Assembly: GCA_021827705.1 (NCBI GenBank)
Contig: JAKAUQ010000028.1
Location: forward strand, 1 to 64,000
Source of the DNA: Actinomycetes bacterium
GTDB taxonomy: Bacteria > Actinomycetota > Acidimicrobiia > Acidimicrobiales > RAAP-2
Direction of reading: 5' to 3'
DNA: 64,000 nt
In this document: piece by piece, positions 16,090 to 25,010 of the stretch
Numbering within the stretch: the first letter of the stretch is position 1
How the letters are laid out: every line of letters starts with the position of its first letter
Made by a program: the position numbers and the translations under genes
The notes under the pieces: model-generated
The model's input: only the letters and a program-made list of their open reading frames with translations
Database searches by the model: none
What the model was told of the DNA's origin: nothing

Positions 16090-17211
16090 ATGAGCCGCCC
16101 AATCGTCATCACCGGCGGGGGCACGGGGGGTCACATCTTCCCGATGCTCGCCATCGCCGACGCGCTGGTGGCCCACGGCATCGAGCCCGAGCGCCTCCGC
16201 CTGGTCGGGAGCCGGCGCGGCCAAGAGGCCCGGCTGCTGGGGGAGCGCGCGTACCCACTCACGCTGCTTCCGGGTCGCGGGCTCCGTCGCTCGTGGCACG
16301 CGCGCGCCGTCGTGGAGAACGTCGGCGCCCTGATCGGCCTGGTGAACGCCTTCGGGCTCGCGGTCAGTCACCTGCGGCGCTGGCGGCCCGCCGCCGTGGT
16401 GTCACTGGGGGGCTACGCGGCCGCGGCGACGGACACGGCGGCGCTGGTGTGGCGCAGTCCGCTGGTCCTGGTGGACCTGGATGCCGTTCCGGGGGCGGTG
16501 CATCGCGTCCTGGCTCGGTTCGCCCGTCGGCGCCTGATCCCCTTTGGCGAGACGTCCGGACGTGTCGTCGTGACGGGCGTCCCCGTGCGCGACGCGATCG
16601 TGGCCCTTGACCGGCGGCCCGCAGCGCGCCAGCAGGCTCGCACCACGCTGGACCCCCCCATCGGCCCCGATCGCGTGATCGTGGTGGTTATGACCGGGTC
16701 GCTCGGGTCGGCGCGCGTGAACCGGGCAGTTCTCGAGCTCGCGCACCAGTGGTCCAAGCGCGCGGACCTCGCGCTGATCCACGTGACGGGACGTCGCGAC
16801 GTCGGGTGGGTCCGGGCCGGTGCGCCCCCCTCGTCGGCTCTGGACTATCGCGTCATCGAGTTCGCCGACATGGTGCAGTGGTGGGCTGTGGCCGACGCGG
16901 CGGTGTGCCGGGCGGGGGCGACCACCATCGCCGAACTGGGGATCCTCGGCATCCCCGCAGTTCTCGTCCCGCTGCCGGGCGCGCCGGGCGATCACCAGGC
17001 GCGCAATGCCGACCGGGTGGCGCGGGCGGGTGGCGCCGTGGTGCTGGCGGATGTGGACTGCGACGGGGACCATCTGGCGGAGATCTTGCGCCCTCTGCTC
17101 GACGAGACCACGAGGGACGCCATGGGCTCGGCGATGGCCGCCCTGGGGCGGCCGCGAGCCACCGACGACATCGCTCAGGAGATCCTGGCCCTGGTCCGGG
17201 AGGGATCATGA
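16090..17211 (+). CDS. murG: lipid II synthase MurG
   Basis: 373 residues from ATG 16090. The glycine-rich GGGTGGHIFPMLAIA at the N-terminus contacts the lipid phosphate. VVSLGGYAAAA and, in the C-terminal half, CRAGATTIAELGILGIPAVLVPLPGA with the following DHQ and NA residues are the UDP-GlcNAc-binding features of MurG. It adds GlcNAc to lipid I at the inner face of the membrane. The stop overlaps the murC start (ATGA). Confidence 0.93.
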   Translation: MSRPIVITGGGTGGHIFPMLAIADALVAHGIEPERLRLVGSRRGQEARLLGERAYPLTLLPGRGLRRSWHARAVVENVGALIGLVNAFGLAVSHLRRWRPAAVVSLGGYAAAATDTAALVWRSPLVLVDLDAVPGAVHRVLARFARRRLIPFGETSGRVVVTGVPVRDAIVALDRRPAARQQARTTLDPPIGPDRVIVVVMTGSLGSARVNRAVLELAHQWSKRADLALIHVTGRRDVGWVRAGAPPSSALDYRVIEFADMVQWWAVADAAVCRAGATTIAELGILGIPAVLVPLPGAPGDHQARNADRVARAGGAVVLADVDCDGDHLAEILRPLLDETTRDAMGSAMAALGRPRATDDIAQEILALVREGS

Positions 17212-18560
17212 CCTTCGAGCCCGGGAGTCGCGTTCACATCGTCGGCGTGGGCGGGAGCGGCATGAGCGGTGTGGCTCGGCTCCTGCACGAGCACGGGTGC
17301 CTGGTCTCAGGTAGCGACGCGGCGGACAGCCCGAACCTCGAGGCGCTGGCCGCGCTCGGGTTGGCGGTCCACGTCGGCCATGACGGCTCCTACGGTCGTG
17401 ACGCCGACGTCGTGCTGTGGTCGCCCGCGGTGCCGGAGGATCACGTGGAGCTCACCGCAGCGCGCGTGCGAGGCGTCACGATGATTCCGCGAGCGCGGCT
17501 GCTGGCGCTGCTCGGGCGGATGCAGCCGGTGCTCGGGATCACGGGCACGCACGGCAAGACGACCGCCACCTCGATGCTCGCGCACGTCGCCGCGGCGGCG
17601 GGGCGCGATCCGTCCTGGCTCCTCGGAGCCGATGTCCGGGGGCTGGGGCCCAACGGACACTGGGGATCGGGCCCCCTGGTCCTCGAAGTCGACGAGAGCT
17701 ACGGCACACTGGGCGAACTCGAGCCCGCGGCGCTCGGCCTCTTGAACGTGCAGGCCGACCACTTGGACTACTACCAGACCCTGGGAGCCGTCGAGGACGC
17801 GTTCAGCCACCTAGTGGGGCGAACTCGCGGACCCGTCGTCGCCTGGATCGATGATCCCGGGGCGCGACGCGCGTCGCGGACGCGTGCCGACGTCATCACG
17901 GTGGGCAGCCAGTCGAGCGCGTGGCGAGTCGCCGACGAGGTCGTGGATCGTCAGGGCTCGCGATTCTCCCTGGTCAGTGAGGATCAGATCATCCCCGTGC
18001 ACCTCCGCGTGACCGGTCACCACATCGTGGTCGATGCGTCGGTGGTCGCCGTTCTGGCCCTGACGGTGGGCATGGGGACTGACGCCGTCATCGCGGGGCT
18101 GGAGGCCTTCGCCGGTGCGCCGCGGCGCTTCGAGCTGCGAGGAACGTGGCGCTCCAGCGACGTCTTTGACGACTACGCCCATCTGCCCGCCGAGATCGAG
18201 GCCACCTTGGCGGCAGCACGCGCCTCGGGATACCACCGGATTGTGGCGATCTTCCAACCGCACCGGGTGACGCGGACCAGCGTCCTGGCGCCGACGTTCG
18301 CCGGGGCCTTCGACGCGGCCGACGAGGTCATCGTGACCGACCTGTACAGCGCGGGCGAGCCCAATCCGACGGGCATCACCGGGGAGATCGTCGCGCGGGC
18401 GGTCCTGGCCAGCGCCGACAGCCCACCGTGCCACTACGCGGCGACCTTCACCGACGTCGTCAGCGTGCTCGAGCGCCTCGCCCCACCTGACGCCGTGGTG
18501 ATCCTGGGTGCCGGGGACATCACGCAGTTGGCGGCCCAGCTCGTGGGGGAGGCGACGTGA
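17208..18560 (+). CDS. murC: UDP-MurNAc-L-alanine ligase MurC
   Basis: 450 residues. HIVGVGGSGMSGVARLL is the N-terminal Rossmann motif, ITGTHGKTTATSMLA the P-loop, EVDESYGT the Mg-binding region, and DDYAHLPAEI and FQPHRVTRT the C-terminal family motifs. It adds L-Ala to UDP-MurNAc, the first step of the stem peptide. Overlapping start and stop codons join it to murG and murB. Confidence 0.93.
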   Translation: MTFEPGSRVHIVGVGGSGMSGVARLLHEHGCLVSGSDAADSPNLEALAALGLAVHVGHDGSYGRDADVVLWSPAVPEDHVELTAARVRGVTMIPRARLLALLGRMQPVLGITGTHGKTTATSMLAHVAAAAGRDPSWLLGADVRGLGPNGHWGSGPLVLEVDESYGTLGELEPAALGLLNVQADHLDYYQTLGAVEDAFSHLVGRTRGPVVAWIDDPGARRASRTRADVITVGSQSSAWRVADEVVDRQGSRFSLVSEDQIIPVHLRVTGHHIVVDASVVAVLALTVGMGTDAVIAGLEAFAGAPRRFELRGTWRSSDVFDDYAHLPAEIEATLAAARASGYHRIVAIFQPHRVTRTSVLAPTFAGAFDAADEVIVTDLYSAGEPNPTGITGEIVARAVLASADSPPCHYAATFTDVVSVLERLAPPDAVVILGAGDITQLAAQLVGEAT

Positions 18561-19468
18561 GCGCCGTGCGCGTATCGTCCAGCGTCGCCCTGGGCTCGCG
18601 GACCACCTACCGGGTCGGGGGATCGGTGGCTCACGAGGTTGTCGTGGACGCCGCGTCGCTCGACGAGCTGGCCGGGACGCTGGCGTCGCTCGGCGCCCCA
18701 AGCATCGCCATCGGACTGGGCTCGAACCTGCTGGTCGGCGACGGCCACCACGACCTCACGATCGTGCGAGTCGCGGTGCCCGCGGGGTCCGACGACCTGT
18801 CGTGGAGCGAGGCTGATTCGGGGGTGATCGTCGAGGTGGGAGCGGGGCTCGGCCTGCCGGTCGTGGCGCGACGCTTGGCCGCCGAGGGCATCGTGAACTT
18901 CGAGTGGGCGGTGGGGATCCCGGGGTCCGTCGGTGGTGCCATCGCCATGAACGCGGGCGGCCACGGGTCATCCATGGATGCCGTGGTCATCGCGGCGCAG
19001 GTGTGGCGTGGGGGCTTGCTGACCTGGCGCGCGGCGTCCGCACTCGCCTTGGGCTATCGCACGAGTGCCATCCAGGCCGGCGACGTCGTCGTGCGGGTGC
19101 GCTTGGCGCTGGCACGCGGCAACGCCGCGGCGGCTCGGAGCCGCGTGCGTGAGATCGTCCAGTGGCGCCGCGAGAACCAGCCGGGCGGGGCCAACGCCGG
19201 CAGCGTCTTCCAGAACCCGGCCGGTGACTATGCGGGCCGCCTTCTCGACGCTGCGGGGTGCAAGGGCCTGCGCCATGGCGGGGCCCGTGTGAGCGAGAAG
19301 CACGCCAACTTCATCCTGGTTGACACCGACGGGTGCGCCAGCGACATCCTGGCCCTGATGCGCGAGATGCGCCGTCGGGTGGCCGTGGAGTTTGGGGTCG
19401 TCTTGCGCACCGAGCATCGCCTGATCGGGGTGGGGGAGGATGAGTGGCCCGCCGAGCCCGCCACCTGA
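18557..19468 (+). CDS. murB: UDP-N-acetylenolpyruvoylglucosamine reductase MurB
   Basis: 303 residues from GTG 18557. The FAD-binding motifs are TTYRVGG, GLGSNLLVGDG and GIPGSVGGAIAMNAGG. NAGSVFQNPAGDYAGRLL carries the catalytic Ser, and VSEKHANFI follows. The length and lack of the extra domain suggest a type II enzyme. It reduces enolpyruvyl-UDP-GlcNAc to UDP-MurNAc with NADPH. Its last 25 bases overlap ftsQ. Confidence 0.93.
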   Translation: MSAVRVSSSVALGSRTTYRVGGSVAHEVVVDAASLDELAGTLASLGAPSIAIGLGSNLLVGDGHHDLTIVRVAVPAGSDDLSWSEADSGVIVEVGAGLGLPVVARRLAAEGIVNFEWAVGIPGSVGGAIAMNAGGHGSSMDAVVIAAQVWRGGLLTWRAASALALGYRTSAIQAGDVVVRVRLALARGNAAAARSRVREIVQWRRENQPGGANAGSVFQNPAGDYAGRLLDAAGCKGLRHGGARVSEKHANFILVDTDGCASDILALMREMRRRVAVEFGVVLRTEHRLIGVGEDEWPAEPAT

Positions 19469-20220
19469 CTCCCGTCGAGGAGAGCCGACGGCCCCCGCGG
19501 CGCCGGTCGTGGGTACGCCGGGGGCTCTTGATCGCGCTGGTTGCCCTAACGGCTCTGGTGGCCGGCGGGGACTGGTTGGTCCACCAGCCCTTCTTGCGGG
19601 TTCGCCACGTCGAGATGCTGGGGCTCCACCACGAGACGCGGGCCCAGGTGCTCTCCGTGTCCGGGCTGGGAGCCGAGCCACCCATGATCGACGTGCGCGG
19701 CGCGACCGTTGCCCGGCGCCTGCACGTGTTTCCTTGGGTGGCCAGTGCCCGGGTGACGCTGCGGTGGCCCGACACCGTCGTGGTGAGCGTCGATGAGCAC
19801 CGGCCCGTCGCCGTGGCCTACGACGCCAACCACGTCCTCCAGTACGTGGACGCCGCGGGCCGGGCCCTGGGCCCGGCTCCGCTCCACGCGAACCTGCCGA
19901 CCCTGCGCTACTTGAACCCGAGCAGTCGCACCTGGCCCTTCGCGCGCGCCGGCTACAACGCCGCCCTCGTGGCGAGCCGGTTGCCGATGGCGTTTCGGGC
20001 CCAGGTCTCGGTGGTCGAAGTGGCGTCGTCGGGCTCGGTGACCTTGCAGATGACTACACCGGTCACCTTCGTGCTCGGCCCGCCGACCGACCTGACCGAC
20101 AAGTTCGAGTCGGTGGCTGCGGTTATCGCGCACGCCACGTTGCAGCCCGGCGACATCGTCGACGTGCGCGCTCCCGGGGAGGTCGCGATCAGCGGTCCAT
20201 CAGGGACGACGGCCGGATAG
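19444..20220 (+). CDS. ftsQ: cell-division protein FtsQ (POTRA domain)
   Basis: 258 residues from GTG 19444. A basic cytoplasmic tail is followed by one membrane segment (about 27-45) and then the POTRA domain beginning FLRVRHVEMLGLHH and containing VFPWVASARVTLRWPDTVVVSVDEHRPVA-type strands. This is the FtsQ/DivIB architecture. FtsQ links FtsL/FtsB in the divisome. Its start lies inside murB, giving tight coupling. A 112-base gap follows before ftsZ. Confidence 0.9.
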   Translation: MARRARHLTPVEESRRPPRRRSWVRRGLLIALVALTALVAGGDWLVHQPFLRVRHVEMLGLHHETRAQVLSVSGLGAEPPMIDVRGATVARRLHVFPWVASARVTLRWPDTVVVSVDEHRPVAVAYDANHVLQYVDAAGRALGPAPLHANLPTLRYLNPSSRTWPFARAGYNAALVASRLPMAFRAQVSVVEVASSGSVTLQMTTPVTFVLGPPTDLTDKFESVAAVIAHATLQPGDIVDVRAPGEVAISGPSGTTAG

Positions 20221-20228
20221 TGACCAAG

Positions 20229-20257
20229 TTGCCCCGGGTATCGTGGCAAACTAGCCT
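20229..20257 (+). promoter_or_regulatory. candidate ftsZ promoter
   Basis: TTGCCC (20229-20234) and TAGCCT (20252-20257) are 17 bases apart in the only sizeable gap of the division cluster. Transcription would start near 20264, giving a leader of about 70 bases. Separate ftsZ promoters are common in actinobacteria. Confidence 0.42.
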
Positions 20258-20332
20258 GCAGGAGCGCTCCCATCGCGTGCCGGGCGCCCGAGGCGGTCGG
20301 CGCACGAGGAATCGTGACCGGAAGGGAGTTTC

Positions 20333-21415
20333 ATGAGTCTGGCCCAGAGCAACTACCACGCCGTGATCAAGGTCGTTGGCGTCGGTGGTGGTGGTGTCAA
20401 CGCCGTGAACCGAATGGTGTCGGCCGGGCTGCGCAGCATCGAGTTCATCGCGGCCAACACGGACGCCCAGGCGCTCTTGCTCAGTGAGGCCGACTTGAAG
20501 ATTGACATCGGGCGCCAGCTGACGAGGGGTCTCGGCGCGGGCAGCGACCCCGAGATCGGTCGCCAGGCGGCCGAGGAGCATCGGGCCGAGATCGAGGATG
20601 CGCTGCGCGACACCGACATGGTGTTCATCACCGCCGGTGAGGGCGGCGGGACGGGCACCGGCGCGGCACCGGTCATCGCCGACATCGCCCGATCACTCGG
20701 CATACTCACCATCGGGGTCGTGACGCGGCCCTTCTCCTTCGAGGGCAAGCGCCGGGCGACGCAGGCCGAGAAGGGCATCGAGGCCCTGCGGGGCAAGGTG
20801 GACACGCTCATCGTGATCCCCAACGATCGTCTCTTGTCGGTCACGGCGTCGGACACCTCGATGCTCGACGCGTTCAAAATCGCCGACGACGTGTTGCTGT
20901 CGGCCGTGCGCGGTGTGACCGACCTGATCACGGTGCCCGGGCTGATCAACACGGACTTCGCCGACGTGAACGCGATCATGCGCAACGCCGGCAGCGCCAT
21001 CATGGGCGTGGGCCAGTCCACGGGCGAGGGGCGTGCGGTCAATGCGGCTCGTGCCGCCATCACGTCGCCACTGCTGGAGGCGTCGATCGATGGGGCGCGC
21101 GGCATCCTGATGAACATCGTGGGCGGGTCCAACATGACGCTCACCGAGGTCACCGATGCCGCCAACATCATCCACTCGGTCGCCCACCCCGATGCCAACA
21201 TCATCTTCGGCAGCGTGATCGACGACTCCATCGGCGAGGCCGTGCGGGTCACGGTGATCGCGGCGGGATTCGAGCACACCACGCACCCGAAGGCTCCGGC
21301 CACCTTCTCGGAGCCGGCCATGACCGAAGGACCGCGGACCGACATCTTCAGCGGGACGTCCGAGGACCTCTTTGACGTGGGGGGCGATGACGACCTTCCC
21401 AGCTTCCTCCGCTGA
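20333..21415 (+). CDS. ftsZ: cell-division GTPase FtsZ
   Basis: 360 residues from ATG 20333 after [51 protein letters not shown] (tubulin signature G-box) and [11 protein letters not shown] (T7 catalytic loop) are all present. The C-terminus ends in DDDLPSFLR, the conserved tail that binds SepF and other partners. The variable linker is only about 40 residues. It assembles the Z ring at mid-cell and has its own likely promoter upstream. Confidence 0.96.
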   Translation: MSLAQSNYHAVIKVVGVGGGGVNAVNRMVSAGLRSIEFIAANTDAQALLLSEADLKIDIGRQLTRGLGAGSDPEIGRQAAEEHRAEIEDALRDTDMVFITAGEGGGTGTGAAPVIADIARSLGILTIGVVTRPFSFEGKRRATQAEKGIEALRGKVDTLIVIPNDRLLSVTASDTSMLDAFKIADDVLLSAVRGVTDLITVPGLINTDFADVNAIMRNAGSAIMGVGQSTGEGRAVNAARAAITSPLLEASIDGARGILMNIVGGSNMTLTEVTDAANIIHSVAHPDANIIFGSVIDDSIGEAVRVTVIAAGFEHTTHPKAPATFSEPAMTEGPRTDIFSGTSEDLFDVGGDDDLPSFLR

Positions 21416-22118
21416 GGAGGCGCTGACCGGGCGCGTCCGCGTCAACCTGGATCTGGTCCGCCAGCGGATCGCCGCCGTGGGACGGAATCCCGACGACGTG
21501 CGAGTCGTCGCGGTGACCAAGTCGTTTGGGCCCGAGGCGGTACGCGCGGCGGCGGCGGCCGGACTGGACGACGTGGGGGAGAACTACGTGGCTGAGCTCG
21601 AGGTCAAGCGCCACCAGACTGGTTCGCTGGGCCTGAGCTGGCACTTTCTTGGTGCCCTCCAGAGCAACAAGATCGCGCGCGTCAGTCGGGTCGCCGACGT
21701 CATCGAAAGCGTCAGCCGACCCAAGGAGGTCACCCGGCTGGCGCACGACGCCCCGGGTGCGGCGATCTGTGTCGAAGTCGACATCACGGGTCGAGCGGGG
21801 CGCGGGGGGGTGGCCCCCGACGCGGTCGCCGCCCTGGTCGCGCTCGGTCGCGCGCAGGGTCTGGAGGTTCGGGGACTGATGACGGTGGCGCCACCGGACG
21901 AGGCGGGCGCGCGGGAGGCCTTCACGACGGTTCGCGCGCTGGCGGACCGTCTGGGCCTGGTCGAGCGATCGATGGGCATGAGCGACGACTTCGAGTTGGC
22001 GTGCCGGCTCGGAGCCACCGAGATCCGCCTGGGTCGCGTCTTGTTCGGGGAGCGAGTGCCCGCAGCGAAACCGTCCCCTAACATTGGGGGGCTGGACAGC
22101 GGTGAGGAGAGCGCATGA
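21387..22118 (+). CDS. YggS/PLPBP-family pyridoxal-phosphate homeostasis protein
   Basis: About 243 residues from ATG 21387, overlapping the ftsZ end by 29 bases. [16 protein letters not shown] carries the PLP-binding Lys, followed by [19 protein letters not shown] and [15 protein letters not shown], then [11 protein letters not shown] and [11 protein letters not shown]. The family binds PLP without catalysis and maintains B6 vitamers. It usually lies between ftsZ (or ylmD) and sepF in Gram-positive bacteria; here ylmD is missing. Confidence 0.9.
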   Translation: MTTFPASSAEEALTGRVRVNLDLVRQRIAAVGRNPDDVRVVAVTKSFGPEAVRAAAAAGLDDVGENYVAELEVKRHQTGSLGLSWHFLGALQSNKIARVSRVADVIESVSRPKEVTRLAHDAPGAAICVEVDITGRAGRGGVAPDAVAALVALGRAQGLEVRGLMTVAPPDEAGAREAFTTVRALADRLGLVERSMGMSDDFELACRLGATEIRLGRVLFGERVPAAKPSPNIGGLDSGEESA

Positions 22119-22726
22119 ACAGTCGGGTTCGGAAGTTCCTAGCGTTCCTGGGACTGGTCGAGGATGAGTACAGCGACTACCCCAGCGCGTCCGCCCGCCC
22201 GTATCCGGAGCCGGCCGAGTACGCCGAGGAGGCCGAGTGGACGTCGGCGCCCGCGCCCGCGCCCGCGCCGGGACGTCCCTACAGTCGCTCGTCGGCGCCG
22301 ATGAGCTCGCGCCCGCCCGCGCCCCCGCGACGGGCGACGTCGATCTCGGTGCTCGACGGAGGCGAGTCGCCCCGGGTGCGCCAGGTGCCCGGTGGGCGCC
22401 CGCAGCCCTCGTCGATGGCGGCGCGCCCAACGATGGCGACGAGCCCGCGGCCCATGATCGTCATGCCCCGCTCGTACAACGAGTCGCGCGAGGTAGCCGA
22501 TCCGCTGCGCGACGGCCACTTCGTCGTGCTCAACGTGCGCCGCCTGGAGCCCGATACCTACCGGCGGGTGATCGACTTCACCGCCGGCGTCGTGTACATC
22601 CTCGATGCGCACATCGAGCGTCTTGATCCCGGCGTGTTCCTCATCTCGCCCAAGGGCCGCCGTATGAGCCATGAGCTGCGCGAGTCCCTTCAGGCATCGA
22701 ACTACCAGTCCTACGACCTGGCATGA
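22115..22726 (+). CDS. sepF: cell-division protein SepF
   Basis: 203 residues. The N-terminus RKFLAFLGLVEDEY is an amphipathic membrane-binding helix of SepF. A Pro/Ala-rich linker (about residues 25-115) contains a short PAPAPAP run. The C-terminal SepF domain has VMPRSYNESREVADPLRDGHFVVLNVRRLEP and the following DFTAG and FLISPKG segments. SepF anchors FtsZ to the membrane in actinobacteria, which lack FtsA. Start ATG 22115 overlaps yggS (ATGA). Confidence 0.92.
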   Translation: MNSRVRKFLAFLGLVEDEYSDYPSASARPYPEPAEYAEEAEWTSAPAPAPAPGRPYSRSSAPMSSRPPAPPRRATSISVLDGGESPRVRQVPGGRPQPSSMAARPTMATSPRPMIVMPRSYNESREVADPLRDGHFVVLNVRRLEPDTYRRVIDFTAGVVYILDAHIERLDPGVFLISPKGRRMSHELRESLQASNYQSYDLA

Positions 22727-22965
22727 CCCTCGTCCACACGCTGATCTACCTCTACATCTGGGTCCTCGTGCTGGCGGCCCTCGTCAGCTGGTTCCCGTCG
22801 TCCTCGGGCTGGGACTCGACGCGCCGGATCCTGGGACGGGCCACCGATCCGGTGCTGCGGCCGCTGCGGCGGGTGCTGCCGCGGCCCCGCCTCGGAGGGG
22901 TCGGGCTCGACCTGTCGGTCCTGGTGGCGATCATCCTCCTGGAGTTCATCAACCGCTTGATCTGA
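22723..22965 (+). CDS. YggT-family membrane protein
   Basis: 80 residues with two membrane segments (about 5-25 and 60-78) separated by a loop containing WDSTRRILGRATDPVLRPLRRVLP, the characteristic YggT/YlmG central motif. The family is linked to cell division and osmotic adaptation without a defined biochemical role. Overlaps sepF by ATGA. Confidence 0.88.
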   Translation: MTLVHTLIYLYIWVLVLAALVSWFPSSSGWDSTRRILGRATDPVLRPLRRVLPRPRLGGVGLDLSVLVAIILLEFINRLI

Positions 22966-22991
22966 ACCGTGCCCGCGAGAATGGCGGGCAG

Positions 22992-22997
22992 TAGGGT
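22992..22997 (+). promoter_or_regulatory. -10 box (TAGGGT) for divIVA
   Basis: TAGGGT six bases before ATG 23004, matching the leaderless pattern. It lies in the 38-base gap after yggT. Confidence 0.45.
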
Positions 22998-23003
22998 TGC
23001 ACC

Positions 23004-23780
23004 ATGGATACCTCTGAGGCACCCCGTTCCGCCCTCGACTCGATCGAGACCGTGGCCTTCAAAGTGGGCTTGAAAGGCTACAACGTCGACGAGGTAGACG
23101 AGTTTCTCGAGCGCCTGTCGGTTGAGGCGCGCCAGCTGAAAGACCAGCTGGCCCAGCAGCGCCAGCAGCTGCGCCAGGCCGCCGAGCGAATCAATCAGCT
23201 CGAGGCGGCCCGCTCGACCGGGGCAGCCCCCGCGGCGCCGGTGGCTCCGGCTCCCGCGCCACGACCCGCCGCGGTCGGGGCCGGTACCGAGCAGGTCACG
23301 TCGATGATTGCCATGGCCCAGTCGTTCATCGAGCACGCTCAGCACGAGGCCGAGGAGAAGGCCCGCGAGCTGACGACCGCGGCGCAGGAGCGCGCTCGGT
23401 CGATCGTCGGTGAGGCACGCAGCCGGGCCGAGGACGAGGTCAATCGTCTGAATGGGATCAAGCAGCGCCTGAGCGAAGACGTGGAGAAGCTGGCTCGACA
23501 GCTGGACGCCGAGCGCGGGCGCCTGCGCTCGCAGCTGAGCGAGTTGCTGCGCTGGATCGAGTCCGGCCTGATGGTGGGCGCCGAGGCAGCGGCCCGCGAG
23601 ACGGCGGCTCGCGAGCCCGAGCCGTCTCCGACTCCCGCACCGGCACCTGTGGCGCCATCGCCGGTGGACGGCGCAGCGGGTCAGGAGTCCATGGCGGCAG
23701 CCGGAGAACCGACGGCCCAGCAACCGGCGTTGGGGCGGGTGCTCGACTTCCCGATGCCCGGAGTCGACGAAGGGCACTAG
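23004..23780 (+). CDS. divIVA: DivIVA-domain polar growth/division protein
   Basis: 258 residues. The N-terminal DivIVA domain (about 8-60) contains FKVGLKGYNVDEVDEFLERL. Coiled-coil stretches follow (about 40-75 and 90-195, with many Ala, Glu and Arg heptads), separated by a Pro/Ala linker, and an Ala/Pro-rich tail ends the protein. DivIVA/Wag31 proteins sit at curved membrane and organise polar growth in actinobacteria. It stands at its usual place after yggT. Confidence 0.88.
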   Translation: MDTSEAPRSALDSIETVAFKVGLKGYNVDEVDEFLERLSVEARQLKDQLAQQRQQLRQAAERINQLEAARSTGAAPAAPVAPAPAPRPAAVGAGTEQVTSMIAMAQSFIEHAQHEAEEKARELTTAAQERARSIVGEARSRAEDEVNRLNGIKQRLSEDVEKLARQLDAERGRLRSQLSELLRWIESGLMVGAEAAARETAAREPEPSPTPAPAPVAPSPVDGAAGQESMAAAGEPTAQQPALGRVLDFPMPGVDEGH

Positions 23781-23796
23781 TGGTCCCTCCGACTGG

Positions 23797-23802
23797 TAGG
23801 GT
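23797..23802 (+). promoter_or_regulatory. candidate -10 box (TAGGGT) for the DksA-like gene
   Basis: TAGGGT lies 35 bases before ATG 23838, which has its own ribosome-binding site (AAGGAGA at 23826-23832). This would be a normal leadered message. Confidence 0.3.
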
Positions 23803-23837
23803 CGGCCAGCGCATTCCACCTCGACAAGGAGACCCGA

Positions 23838-25010
23838 ATGGCCACGCGACCTGCCAGAACTGCCAAGACGCCAGCGGCCAAGGTGACCGCAACGCGGCGC
23901 ACGGCGCCCAAGATGGCCAGCGCGCGAGCGGCCACGACGACGGCGACCAAGGCCGTCCCCGCTAAGGCAGTCAAGGCAGTCAAGGCAGTGAAGGCAGTTC
24001 CTGCATCGGCGATCGTGCGCGAGCGAGAGGCCAAGGCCAAGGCGCAAGCCAAGGAGCGCGAAGCCAAGGCCAAGGCGGCTGCGGCAGCCAAGGCCCAGCG
24101 CGAGCGCGAGGCCAAGGCCAAGGCGGCTGCGGCGGCCAAGGCCCAGCGCGAGCGCGAAGCTAAGGCCAAGGCGGCTGCGGCAGCCAAGGCCCAGCGCGAG
24201 CGAGAGGCCAAGGCGGCTGCGGCAGCCAAGGCGCGCGAGGCCAGGGCCAAGGCGGCTGCGGCAGCCAAGGCCCAGCGCGAGCGCGAAGCTAAGGCCAAGG
24301 CGGCTGCGGCAGCCAAGGCGCGCGAGGCCAAGGCCAAGGCGGCTGCGGCGGCCAAGGCCCAGCGCGAGCGCGAAGCTAAGGCCAAGGCGCAAGCCAAGGA
24401 GCGCGAAGCCAAGGCCAAGGCCAAGGCCAAGGCGGCTGCGGTAGCCAAGGTGCAGCGGGAGAAGGCAGCCGTCGAAGCCAAGCGGCAGCGAGAGGCCGAC
24501 GCGAAGCGTCGGGCAGCCGAGGCCGAGCGACTGCGCAAGGAGCGCGAGCTGGAGCGGCGCAATCAGGAGGAACTCAGGCGTCAGCAGCGCCGTGAGATCG
24601 AAGAGCAGCGGCGGCGCGACGAGCTCGAGCGCAAGATGCACTCCAAGCCCTACGCGGAGGATCCGGTTTTCCTCGCAGAGCTGCACGACCTGCTGATCGA
24701 GGCGCAGCGGGTGACGCGATCGCAGATCGAGCTGCTCGAGAACGCGGTCGACGACCTCCTGGAGGGCCGCGAGCGGCCCGAGTACGACGAAGAGGACGGC
24801 TCGAGCGCGGGCTCGGACTTCGACCGGGACCAATTGAAGATGCAGCTCGACGGAGAGCGGCTGAAGAACGACTTGATCGTCGTGGCTCTGGGCCGCGTCG
24901 CGGATGGTTCCTACGGGCGTTGCGACACGTGCTTCGAGCCCATCGGGCGTGCGCGCCTGCAGGCCCAGGTGCCAGTCTTCACCTGCGTCACGTGTCGCGC
25001 CAACGGCTGA
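23838..25010 (+). CDS. TraR/DksA zinc-finger protein with long Ala/Lys/Arg/Glu repeat region
   Basis: 390 residues in four parts. Residues 1-60 are a basic Ala/Thr/Lys/Pro tail like histone H1, with a KAV x4 run. Residues 65-207 are a repeat tract of 16-, 13- and 11-residue modules (core AKAKAAAAAKAQRERE), predicted to be one long charged helix. Residues 208-268 continue as a Glu/Arg-rich helix. Residues 270-390 are a DksA-like helical hairpin and a C4 zinc finger (C362, C365, C383, C386). DksA relatives act on RNA polymerase through its secondary channel. The basic tail and helix could bind DNA or RNA. Its last bases overlap lspA. Confidence 0.82.
   Translation: MATRPARTAKTPAAKVTATRRTAPKMASARAATTTATKAVPAKAVKAVKAVKAVPASAIVREREAKAKAQAKEREAKAKAAAAAKAQREREAKAKAAAAAKAQREREAKAKAAAAAKAQREREAKAAAAAKAREARAKAAAAAKAQREREAKAKAAAAAKAREAKAKAAAAAKAQREREAKAKAQAKEREAKAKAKAKAAAVAKVQREKAAVEAKRQREADAKRRAAEAERLRKERELERRNQEELRRQQRREIEEQRRRDELERKMHSKPYAEDPVFLAELHDLLIEAQRVTRSQIELLENAVDDLLEGRERPEYDEEDGSSAGSDFDRDQLKMQLDGERLKNDLIVVALGRVADGSYGRCDTCFEPIGRARLQAQVPVFTCVTCRANG
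24030..24458 (+). repeat. in-frame tandem repeats (48-base unit) in the DksA-like gene
   Basis: Three consecutive 48-base copies (24060-24203) each encode 16 residues, followed by shorter 39- and 33-base variants. Copies are near-identical in DNA as well as protein, which suggests recent expansion by slippage or unequal exchange. A short 9-base repeat (KAV codons) is at about 23958-24000. Confidence 0.88.

Noticed and set aside
24030..24458. CRISPR array
   Set aside because: The repeats are contiguous, in frame, and encode a charged helix; there are no unique spacers or cas genes.
22752..24833. 693-residue Leu/Gly-rich frame opposite divIVA and the DksA-like gene
   Set aside because: Its apparent repeats are the reverse reading of the Ala/Lys repeats on the other strand, so it is a shadow.
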